In this document: piece after piece, positions 11,401 through 21,700 of the stretch
Numbering within the stretch: the first letter of the stretch is position 1
How the letters are laid out: each line of letters opens with the position of its first letter
IMG/VR virus record: IMGVR_UViG_3300032293_002041
Span: 124,001-188,000 of that record
DNA length: 64,000 nt
Direction: 5' to 3' (one strand)
Origin: a virus
Made by a program: the position numbers and the translations under genes
Notes under the pieces: model-generated
What the model saw: the letters and a program-made list of their open reading frames with translations, nothing else
Told to the model about the DNA's origin: nothing
The model's database searches: none

Positions 11401-12768
11401 AATAGCTGGTACAGCGTTGGTGCTTCCTAGAACTAGGTTATTTGCCACTGTGCCACTAAGATTATTAGTATTACCAATAATCAATGATCCTGTAATATCT
11501 TTAGTAGTATTAGCTTGTCCTACCAAAAGTAGACTGCTTGGATTGCCACTAGATAGATTATTATTAATACCAACCAAAATACTATCTTGTAAACCACTTT
11601 GAATACTGTTGCCTAATCCAACGATAACGCTTCTATAGGAATCTTGACTTGTAATATTATTTCCAATAAAAATACCACTATTAACATTAATGACTGATTG
11701 ATTAGAACCAATAAGTATTAAGCTATTACCAGAAACATTATCTGAACTTCCATATACAACAGTATTAGTTCCAGTAAGATTAACGTAAGATCCAACAATA
11801 CTATTATTATTACCAGATAAATTATTTACATTACCAATATAAATATTATAGTTGCCAGTATTATTAATATATGAGCCTAAAACTATTCCTGATATCCCGG
11901 AGGACATGGCATTTTGAGTTAATCCAACAGTATAGCTTGTAAGTAGTTCGTTATTTCCTCCTATCAATACGTTGTATGATCCAGATAGCTGGTTACTATT
12001 TCCAATGAGTATGTTGGATGTTCCAGATAAAGAGAGTCTATCTCCTAGCACCACATTATTATTGCCTAGTATATCTGCATTATTTACAAGGGCTAAAATT
12101 TTAAGACCATTAACATCATTTAAATTACCTATTAAAATACCACTAGTAGATAATCCACTATTATAGGATCCGATATTAGTAAATCCAACACCAGTTATGG
12201 CATTCCTACTACCAATAACTTCATAATTGTATCCGGAAATTTGATTTCTTCCACCAAGAATAACGTTTTGTAAATTAGCTGTAAAAACTGGCTTATTAAT
12301 TCCTGTTTCATCAACTGTGAAAATAAGCTCGCCACTAGTAAATCCAGTAACTGGATCTAATATTCGTGACATTATTTGAGCATATGCTATTTCTCCATAG
12401 TTCGTATCTCGTCCAGCAAGATTAATTATGGCAGGATAGCTTCCACTTTGAGGGGCTGTTTGAGGATTGTGTACTAATAAAAGAGTAACACCCGTGGGAC
12501 AATTAGTTATACTCTCAATAATCAGACCATCTTTAGAACACGGGGCCACAACATGGAGCACAGCATCAGGAAGTCCCGTACCAATTCCTAAACGCCCAGC
12601 CGAAGCATCAAAATAAACTAAGCTGTTGTTGCCAGTACCAAGAATACTAAAATCAATGTTTTGCTTATTAGCATTAAAAGAAGTATTTATTCCTACAGTA
12701 TTAGATAAAGTAATATCTGGAGTGAGGCCAGAACCAATATATAATATTCCAGAAATTGTTTCATTCAT
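8443..12768 (-). CDS. YadA-like repeat tail fibre (1441 aa)
   Basis: A 1441-residue fibre immediately downstream of the tape measure gene, with AAAGG nine to ten bases before the ATG. The N-terminal part has the fibre signature GIGTGLPDAVLHV at about residues 60-75, and a related FGINTNSPTADLSVSG near residue 835; both resemble the strand that starts many phage fibre shafts. From about residue 165 to 790 it is built of tens of imperfect 14-16-residue units of the type NNxVLGxxNxLSGx, like the left-handed beta-roll head of trimeric autotransporter adhesins (YadA/Hep_Hag). The repeats are interrupted near residues 620-700 by a non-repeat insert. No endosialidase-type chaperone is evident at the C-terminus. 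It most likely forms a trimeric, surface-exposed adhesin at the tail tip. Family style is clear; the receptor is unknown. Confidence 0.88.
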   Translation of the reverse strand: MNETISGILYIGSGLTPDITLSNTVGINTSFNANKQNIDFSILGTGNNSLVYFDASAGRLGIGTGLPDAVLHVVAPCSKDGLIIESITNCPTGVTLLLVHNPQTAPQSGSYPAIINLAGRDTNYGEIAYAQIMSRILDPVTGFTSGELIFTVDETGINKPVFTANLQNVILGGRNQISGYNYEVIGSRNAITGVGFTNIGSYNSGLSTSGILIGNLNDVNGLKILALVNNADILGNNNVVLGDRLSLSGTSNILIGNSNQLSGSYNVLIGGNNELLTSYTVGLTQNAMSSGISGIVLGSYINNTGNYNIYIGNVNNLSGNNNSIVGSYVNLTGTNTVVYGSSDNVSGNSLILIGSNQSVINVNSGIFIGNNITSQDSYRSVIVGLGNSIQSGLQDSILVGINNNLSSGNPSSLLLVGQANTTKDITGSLIIGNTNNLSGTVANNLVLGSTNAVPAISNNNLVLGVLNNQTGVYIDSAGSVSGTPRRTSGSVNNSILAGINNIITNGNSDILLGNKNSISGSNANILGSYNNLKNSSNTYNIGNSNFIVGDKIGTLGSKISVIGQESVVLNTANSKMDVFGSGNIVIGYNAAVSSGIIVGTANKTHGINNIIYGKNNTVGSIRHQFTTDSQTTFTVTVPSLNVSNKYNIGDTVLIYIQNPPSATNTFIREILDIVEDSLNTLTTITFTNSISIDNSNGYYSINNAFDDNNPPASAISGLIMPYQQGGGIGGPETNPTYGSDNIIVGSNNNYIFSSGIVVGNNNTVSGVKNIVIGYGISGVANNTLYLGTNNRNKIILDNEKMVFNSGAFQDNFIIKSSNDNTSIVNVDLNNNYFGINTNSPTADLSVSGLTSTDTIRVGFSAPDQYVLTTNTNGYGTWQLPVRISGTDNGLMYRVNNKVASGINQIQYNPTTSTMGFNLDGNNGFYITSSGLLVNDEGNIYGMRVRGSGGTDFAKTLLETNFSKNRIDFYNVSGNSGNFGNFSVSGGMILPVSLTGTFLYVDNSGKLNAYNSRAYSVLFSNGNSWATGDTSYRWFNNQSILAMGSTGVVTYDEITASGGNFDTRYNILLSSNRNIDTVFNNLGLGNNFSVLVSGQTPGSQRRGFHVASTGVVIINSSSTDTNASGNSLYVRGKTWTNSLRLGEGSTVSGLYLRVDGGGNVFSSLLDLNTQFSGFYPLATETTSLGQDNAFRVDIKFSDKDRSNNAIENGGFLIFNGNSWNLASGIKIDQSPSVTNQLKTLNGIEFGHKAKMGYTYHTHAFASSSFLDTNTVYDGSSQFAQYYLRCRTLGSTIVELTTDWAKNNATTHGRDNTISLLLNTGNSDLYDNVWNYKILVSAIWQSGTSVSGVGPRSGAGITIEGAILRSSDGSIFTKLGNETITTYSAGLPAGMGIATRLDTADQTTIPRLSIVATGVAGQTTLWSATAQINQLNYPASYNLFGNT
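9640..12270 (-). repeat. Beta-roll coding repeats of the YadA-like fibre
   Basis: Degenerate units of roughly 42-48 bases encode NNxVLGxxNxLSG-type turns. The densest array lies at about 10400-12270, with scattered weaker units toward 9640. On the plus strand they appear as recurring blocks such as attattaccagata and tattaccaat. They are protein-structural repeats rather than a CRISPR array, because both unit length and sequence drift continuously and the reading frame is kept throughout. Confidence 0.6.
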
Positions 12769-12786
12769 TATATTATACCTTTAATA

Positions 12787-15700
12787 TTAAGCTATATATT
12801 GAACACGATCAATAGAACCTTCTATACTATTGTTTAATGTATTATTAACATTATTTAGTGCAGCATTTACCTGACTAACAACATATCTCTGTAAGCCTTC
12901 CTCCATACCCTTAAATACGCTAGCTGAAGCTCCAAATTCTACTACCACAGTATGAGTTCCTTGCATATTAATAATTGGATTAATTGATTGTAATTGACCG
13001 ATAAATGCTTCAAATTTTGTGGTAAACTTGCTTAATCCATCAAAATTCAAACTGGTACTTTCACTTCTATTATTGTTAGATACACCACCACCGCCACCGG
13101 CTTCTGATGTTGCTTGACCTCCGGTGTAGAGATAGTTAACTGCACCGACCTGACCACCATTAGCATATCTATTATTATTAATAGCTCTTAATAAGGGTAG
13201 ATTAGCTTGAGTTGCCGAGCGATTGACCACAAATTCGCCCGGAGTTAACATTGCTGGCACAGTGTCAGTTCCCCTGGGACTATAAGGAATCATCATTCCA
13301 TTATTAGCATAAATAATACCTCCAGCACTATCGGGTACCGCATCAACAACGTTTGTGTTCGACGGAGCAGCTTGGCTCTTAAATTGAAGTTGATCATTAA
13401 CTCTTAATATGTTCCAAGCTTGATCAAGATTTTGAGCTGCTATTGAACCAGCTTGTAATTGTTTTTGTAAAATAAATAATATGGGTCTATTTTTTATCTG
13501 TCTGCCTTTACCTGCTGGATATTGGTCTAATATATCTAATCCTTCTTGTGCATTAGCTGTCATATTATTTAGAACTTTGAATGTCTCAAGATCAGTATCA
13601 AATAATGCTTTAGCTTTTGAGGCTTTAGCATCACCAGCTAGATCTTCCCATTTACTTCGTCGTTCTTTAACAATATCTTCTACTTTTAATTCATCTCGTA
13701 TTGCATTTGGATTAAAAAGTTCGAACCTTTCTGGGTTTTCTTCAACTTCTTTTGAGAGCTTAGTATATAAAGACATGAATGGACTACTATTATTTTTATA
13801 ATATTGAAGTTCTGCTTGTCTGTCCTTTGCTTTTTTATCTTTTTCTGCTTTATTTTGTTCCATTGTCTGTTTATCTGCATCTGAAGATTTTCCCTGTACT
13901 GCGGGAACTTCGGCTGGTACGGTAGCTTCGTTTTCTCCGGATATTTCTCTTTCTTTGACCGGAACTTTAACACCTACAAGATCATCACTAGCATTCCCAT
14001 TATTTTGCTTTTGTTGTTGCATAGCTCCTTCTATAACTGCTTCAGCACGAGCTCCTCTTAATCCCGGATAATTTTCACCAAACCACGATTCTGCATCATC
14101 AGAACCTGACTCTAAATAATCTCGAATATATTTATTTTCTAAATTACCTAATTTAACTTTATCTTTTATACCCTCCTTCACACCTTGTGCTTTCATCTCT
14201 TCTATTTTTTGAATAAGTCCTTCAAGCCTTGGTTGTTTTATGCCGGGTAGATTATTTGTAAACCATTCTTCAGCATTTTCTGCTCCTGATAATAGAAAAT
14301 CATTTATATATTTATTATCAAGATTAGTTCTGCTCTTTTCATCTTTCATTCTTTCTTCTTGTAGTCTTTGTTTTCTTTCAACATTTTTATTATTAGCTTC
14401 ATCCCATGTTGGATCACTTCCTCTAAGATTTTTTAATTTCTTTTCCTGCTCATCTGTTCTCTTTTTAGGATCAATTCCAGCTAAAGCAATTCGCGTATTT
14501 TTCTCTCTTCTTGCAACATTATCATCACTATACCAGCCGGTTTCTGTCCTAAGTTTTTCTAAGCGACCCTGCTGCTCTTCGGTTCTATTTTTAGGATCAA
14601 TTCCAGCTAAAGCCATGCGCTCTCTTTTCTTTCTGTTCATTTCTTTTTCATCATTAGGCAGGCCAGCTCCTACAACAGCACCCTCTTGAGCATATAATAT
14701 TCCACCCTTACTCATATATTTTTGTCCATTATTAATAGCATGTAATAATGGAAGATGTTGTTCGGTGGCTTTAGCATTAACCACAAACTCACCCGGAGTT
14801 AACATTGCGGGAACGGTGTCAGTTCCACGAGGTTGATAGTTTACTAATGTTCCTGTTGATGCATATATAACTCCACCATTAGCTTTTGTGACTATAGGCT
14901 TACCCTTATAGTATACTCTTGGTTCATTAGCGTCAAATGGCTTAGTGGGATTTAGGGGATCCTCTTTGACGGGTATCTCAAAAGGGTTAGGTTTTTCTTG
15001 TTCTTTTACTAAAGGCCAACTTCTCTTTCTAAGCTCTTCAGTAAGTCTTGGAAATCTTGGTAATTTAATATTGTATTCTTTATTTATTCTGTGAGTATAC
15101 GGCTTGCCATTTGCTTTTACTATCGCTTGTTCTATTAGTTTCTTAGCTTTCTCAGAGTTTCTACCTAAAACTTCTTCCATCTGTTCTGGAGTTGGATCAG
15201 GTGGAAGGCCTAGGAAGCCCAATGCTTTGATTTCTTCATCTTTTATTTTTTTGGTATATTCTTCTTCAAGTTTTTCTTTTCTTCTAGTGTCTAATTTGGT
15301 AAGAGGACCGGGCATTCCCCCATCAGCAGCATAAACTACTCCACCCTTATTAAAGCCCATAACTTTCATCATAGCTCTTAATGCTGACTCTCCTCCGTGT
15401 TTATTAAAAAGAGGCTTATCCATAACTTGTAACATTACTGGAAATATTTCGTCTTTTTTCTTACCCATTAAGCTATGTCCAGGATAAGTGTTGATTGCTT
15501 GGTATTCAGGATCCTTAGCCATTTTAAGAACAAAACTTCTTACAGCAGATGGTAATGTTGCTATTTTACCATCCCCACCGCCTGTAAGTTGTGATTGTTT
15601 GTCAGGTGGTAATGCTCCTTGAATAGTGTGACCCAGTTCATGATCTACTAACCCTCTACTTATTAAAGGTTTATTAAAAACTATGTTACCAGTAGTTCTT

Positions 15701-18700
15701 TCAGTTCTACCCAAATCTCCATCACCCACAGGTGTCATTCCAGTATCTCCAACTCTCATAGTAGCATTTTTATATCTAGCTCCAGTAAGAATCTTGTTTA
15801 ATGCTGCTCTGCCTTTGTCTCCAGAAGTATATTTTAATAATTTGTGTCCTAAAGTTTTTTTAGCGTCTTCCCTTTCGAATCGATTTTCTATATTGACCAT
15901 AGTATCTCTTCGACCAAGAGCTTCCTGAAAAGCAGGACTATTAACGTAATCTTTGTTAGACAGGCCAGTCTCAAGAGGTGTTGGAGAGTCGCCAAGGAAT
16001 GGCTTGGCAAGAGATAGGTACTCGTACATTCTCCTAGGACTTGATTTACCTCTTTCGATAGCCAAATCAGTAAGAACTTCTGATACTGCGTTGTTTTCTC
16101 GACGAACAGGCGGCGGCATAGCTGGGCCCTGAATAGGCTTAACATTCCTTCGACCAAGAGAATTTAGAAAAGCAGCAATCTCATTTTCGCTTGCGCGAAC
16201 TGGAGGTACACTAATGTGTCCGCCGTCCTGACGTTTTCTTCCGGCTAATGCATCAATATAACTCCACTTTTTGAGCATCTTTTCGCTCGGGACAGGTCTA
16301 CGTCTGCCATCTCGTAGAAACATCATCTGCTGTGCAAGGGCCGATTTTTGAGGAGCATCGCCTATGCCGCTCTTACGTCCTTCACGAATCCGCTCGACCA
16401 TAGCGTTAAGGTTAGCCTCATGTCTCAGTGCGTTATCTCGTTTCGTCAGACCGCGCTTAAATATATCGGTAAACTTCTCCTCCGACATAGCAGCAAATCG
16501 TGCAGCTTTAGCATCAGTCATGGAATCCCGAAAGTCCTTCTGAATGCTAGCGTCTAGTGTTGACATTCCACCATCACTAAGATAATTAATTAACCCACCA
16601 TTGCTGCTATTAATAGTTTGCAGTAAGGGTAAATTAGCTCGTGTTGCAGAGCGATTAACAACAAATTCTCCAGGAGTTAACATAGCCGGAACAGTATCAG
16701 TTCCTCTGGGAGAATATGGCATTAATTGACCATTACTAGCATATACAATTCCACCACTATTAAAAAGATTAGCCGCATTTGTAGCTTCATTGTTTAGATT
16801 TTTAACTTGATTTTTTCCTAAGGCTCCCCTAAAATTTGATCCATTAAACAAATCATATATAACTGCAATAATTTTTTTAGTATTTCCTAAAGCATCGAGT
16901 TTTTGTGAATATAATAAATCTTTCATACTATTTAGAGTTTGAAGAAGAATATTATTATCACTATCTATTTTATTAAATCTATTATCATTATCAAGATCAG
17001 GAATAGTATTATTCTTTAAATTAGGATTAATCCTAGAAGAACTATTAGAATTTTTATTTTTAGTATTAGTTGTCATAGAGCTTAATACAGATCTTGCTAC
17101 AGATAGAATCTCCCGATTACCACCAGCAATACCTTCGCTAAGATTTTCTGTATTTTGTGAAGTTTTATCAACTTTGCTAAGTCTATAAGCTGTTTCTCTA
17201 GTATATCGAATTTTTTCTTGTTCAGTCCTAAAATCAGAAGATGTTTTAGCACTCTTTTGTGGACTTGGGACTCCAACCTGTGCTCCATCTGCTAGATAAA
17301 CTATTCCACCATTACTATATCCAGGAGCACTGCCTTCGTTAATAGAGTGTAGTAGTGGAAGATTTCGAGCTGTGGCTCTAGCATTAACTACGAACTCTCC
17401 TGGAGTTAACATGGCAGGAACGGTGTCTGTGCCTCTGGGTTGATAAGGAATTAGCATTCCATTACTAGCATAAATTACTTTTTTGCGAGTTGATCCATTA
17501 TTGACCTTTTTGTAAAAATCATTCTCTTGCTCTTCGGTTGGTTTTGATAAACGACCGTCTTCGCCGAAAGGTATAAGGGTATTATACATGTCAATATGAC
17601 CAGCAAGTGTTGGATCAGGCACATCGTAATAATCTTTATATTTGCCTCGCCATAGCTTGGTGTAAACTCTATCTTCAAAATAACTTTCTGGAACAGATAG
17701 TCCTCTTAAAGTTTTTTTTGTTAAGTCTTTTTTATATTTTCTTCTATCTCTTGCTTTTGTTATTAATTTTTCCGCTTCTTCACTCCTTTGTTGATCTTCT
17801 GCCATCTCTTTAGAATTAAGTTCATTTTTTAATCTATATGTTTTCTCTAAAGAGTCTAGATTACTATAATTAGAAGAAGATAATTTATAATCCTGCCATA
17901 TAGTTTCAAATACATCTGCTTTATTAATTGTTGCCCAGCCAGATTTATCAAGTGTATTATCATAATTAATGTTAGCGTTATGCAAAATATCCTGAGGGCG
18001 AGTGAGATCTTTAGTGTATGCTTTATTCACTAATCTTGGAAACAAATAAGGATCTTGTTTAATTTTAATTCTCAAATAATCAAGTTCTTCTTCAGCTTTG
18101 ACGAAAAGACCCCAATCTCTGTTGTTTTGATCAGATGCTAGATCAGCTAGAATTTGTCTTTTTTGTGTAGGTTCTGAAATTCCTTCAAGTTTTTTTATGC
18201 GTGGAGATGCTATATTTTCCTCTAAGTATTCTGAAGCCTTAGTAAAAGAATCGGGATATAATTTCTGAAAATCTTCTTTAAATAATGATTTAACTGATGA
18301 GATAATAGCTTTATCTATCTTATCATAGGCCAATTTCTGAGAGCCACGACGATCTCTTTGTGTTCCTAGTGTGTCTCCTAATTCTTTTCCTTCTCTCTCT
18401 GTGTCTATATCAGCATATCGTAATGGTTTACCAACCATGTTTGGGAATTCTGCTGGATCTATAAAACCATTCTTCTTGTTAACATCTATTTTATCAAATA
18501 ATATTTTTCTTTCAGCTGTCTCAACTTTAAAGCTCTTAGCTTTAGGATCTCGTGAGCCTAAGAATCGTCTATTGTACTCTGTAAAAGAAATTTTCCCATC
18601 TTTATTATCATCCCATAGATCAAGATCACGAATAGCCGACCTTCCGCGACCATTGGCCATCCTGGCTCTATTTTTTCTTTCTGTGCGTTCAGCAGAAGTT

Positions 18701-21700
18701 TCTTTTCCGTTTGGTCCAGATCCAGGGATTGCGGCATCTTTTACCGGTTCAATCAATCTATCGTGCATAATTCCAAGTTTAAATTGTCCTGGTCTTGCTA
18801 CGTTATCTTCTCTTCCTCGAAAATTTTCAGGAGTTCTGGTCTGATCTTTATATACTGTATTACTATCTACTCTAGCCATATCTCCATATGCAGTTTTTCT
18901 GACTGAAGCATCAGATCCAGAAAATAATGCTCTAGCCTTGATAAGATTATTAATACCTTGAATTCTAGCAGACTGAGCTAGCAAAGAATAAATAAGAGAC
19001 TTACCCTTGCTTCGTTTGGTTTCTCCCTCCATTCCGATCATAAAAGCTTCGGGACCATTCTTAATAAGGTTTTTAACAGTATCAATAAGAGTACTAGCAT
19101 CAGCAACTTTATCTCCGGGAGGTAATTCAATGCCAAGAAGTTCAAGTCTAGACGACTCCTGTCCTGTTAAATCACTTGCTTTACGAGCTGGTAACAGTTC
19201 TTGAATTTTTTCAGCGGTACTTTTAGCTAACTCAGTGTTTTCTAGCCAAGATACTAAATTTTCCGTATCTGGAGTTTTTTGCTTAGTAAGAATATCTTTT
19301 ACAACACTGGCAACATTGATATCATCAAAATTTCTATCAAGATAAGGACGCATTGGCGTTTGTGACTGCTGGATATACTGTTCCAGAACTTGTTGTGACT
19401 TTAATCTATTTTTTTCTTGTTGTCTCTCTTTTTTCCATTGACTTACCACAATATTTAGTAAAGCTGCAGGAGACTCATAATGATTTCTATTTTTAAATTC
19501 TGGATTATTATTCTCTCCCGCGGGCTTTTGATCAGAAAGAATATCTCTTAGATTTTCTAGATCAGGAGTTAAATTTTTAACAACTCTTGCAGCAGATGAT
19601 TTTGCCTTGAGCTTGGCTTTTGTTGTTCTCCATTTAACAAGATCTTTTGGTTGAAAATCACCACCAACATCAGGATCTATTAGTCCTAAAATTCCATCAG
19701 TTTTAGATAGATGGGTTGTAAAATCAAACCCACTAAGACGATTATCTTTATTATAGTCTCTATATTTAAATCCTTTAACAAAATCATATGATAAATCTTG
19801 AAGACTTCTTAAATCAGTAGCTTCTCTTATTTGAGTTAAGGCCTTATAAAAAGAAGCGTCGCTAAAGAAGCGCATACTATTGGCGTCAAAACTTAAATTA
19901 TTTAATGAGGTTAACCAATCGGGCATCTTTGTCTCTAAAGTTAGATAATCATATATGCCAGAATTAATCCTATATTTTTTACCAAGATCATCACCCTTCT
20001 CAAGAGTTCTATCTCCTGTTAATGGATTCATTGATCTATGAGAAATTCCTCCTTCACTAAGATAAGCTACTCCACCCTTACTTAATCCTTTAACTCCTCC
20101 ATTATTAATAGATCTTAGTAGAGGTAAATTCTGAGCAGTTGACTTGGCATTAACAACAAATTCTCCCGGTGTTAACATGGCTGGGACAGTATCTGTACCA
20201 CGAGGTTGAAAATTTACAAACTGACCTTCTGAAGCATAAATCATGCCTCCATTAGCCTTAAAGGTTGGAATCGTCGCATTTGCCATCATTTTTTCAGTAA
20301 AGTAATTAATATCTGGAATATCTCCATAAGTGGAGCTTAATCCAAGGTCTCTATTAGCAACAGATGCTTTGTTTCTCAGATCAACACCTTCTGGAGTTGA
20401 TAGCGACGTTATTAATTTAATAGTTCTGGTTTTAGGATCAGATCCTTGATCAAAGAATGAGTCTTGACCTGGCCATTTATTTTCTCCACCATACCAACTT
20501 CTTAAAATCTTTAGATTGCTGGTAATAAATGCTAATGTTCTAGGATCATAATAGGACATGCCTGAGCTATCTCGACCAATAGAGATATCATAACCTAATT
20601 TATTAATTAATGTAGTTCTAGTATTTGTATTAGCAAATTCATTGTAGGGATTTAATCCTAATGAGACAAGATCATTATAGTCTTTTGGAACTTGGTCTTT
20701 AAAGTCTTGATATTGTATTGATCCATCAGCTCCGATAGAAGCAATTTTTGTTCCTTTTAATTGTCCCGCTATTTGTGATTTAAAGTCTTCGCTTAATTGA
20801 CGACTGGCGGCTTGTTGGAATGCCATACCCATACCCAATGAACGAAATGCAGTTTCAAAGTTCCCTTCTGCACCATTAGTCACAGATTGAAGAAATCTAG
20901 TATTGCCACTAGCAATGCCATCAAAAGCACTATAGGCACCACTTAATAGAAGATAAGATTCTTTCATATTTTGATATTGTTGAGGACTATTAGCCATGTT
21001 AGATAATTGACTAACATCTGTTGCAGCTTCGTTGAATACTCCGGCAATATATCTTGATGCTTCAGTAGCATCCAAATCATTTCTTACGGGCCTTCCTCCT
21101 ACTCCAGGAAGTCCTCTTATGTCATTGAATAGCCAGCCATTAGCGAATCCGGGAATTTTTCTTCGTCCAAAAAGTGATAATGCCCCTCTGGTTATTTTGG
21201 GGAAATTTTGGACAAGATTAGTTAAAGGTGTTGATCTTGATTGAGCATTAACAACTGTCTGACCGCTCTCCTTGGCTTTATTTTTCCTAGCTTCCAAAAG
21301 TTGCGGTATAATATCACTTAAAAAATCACCAATTGGAATATCAACTTTACCAATAGGATTATTATTTGCAAATACATTAATATTATCATTTACTCCGTCT
21401 GGCCTATTGCTGCTCTTCAAATAAGATTCTAGATCTATACTAGCCGTAGTATTCCTAATTTTAGCTATAATATCATCTTGGTTCAAAGGGGCGTTTGGAT
21501 TATTAATAGAAGTAATAAGATTTTGAATATTGGGATCATTAACTAAATTTAATGGATTAAATATATCAGTTTCTAATAATTCAGCATTTCCTTTAAAATA
21601 AGAATGAGTATTATTATCTAAATTTTTAAATGGATTTTTTGATGTTCCACCAGATTGTATTAGATATACAAATTTATTACTATCAGGTAAAAATTCTCTG

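Noticed and set aside
10270-12270. Periodic repeats that could suggest a CRISPR array.
   Set aside because: Unit length and sequence drift, there are no constant direct repeats with unique spacers, and the frame codes for a beta-roll.
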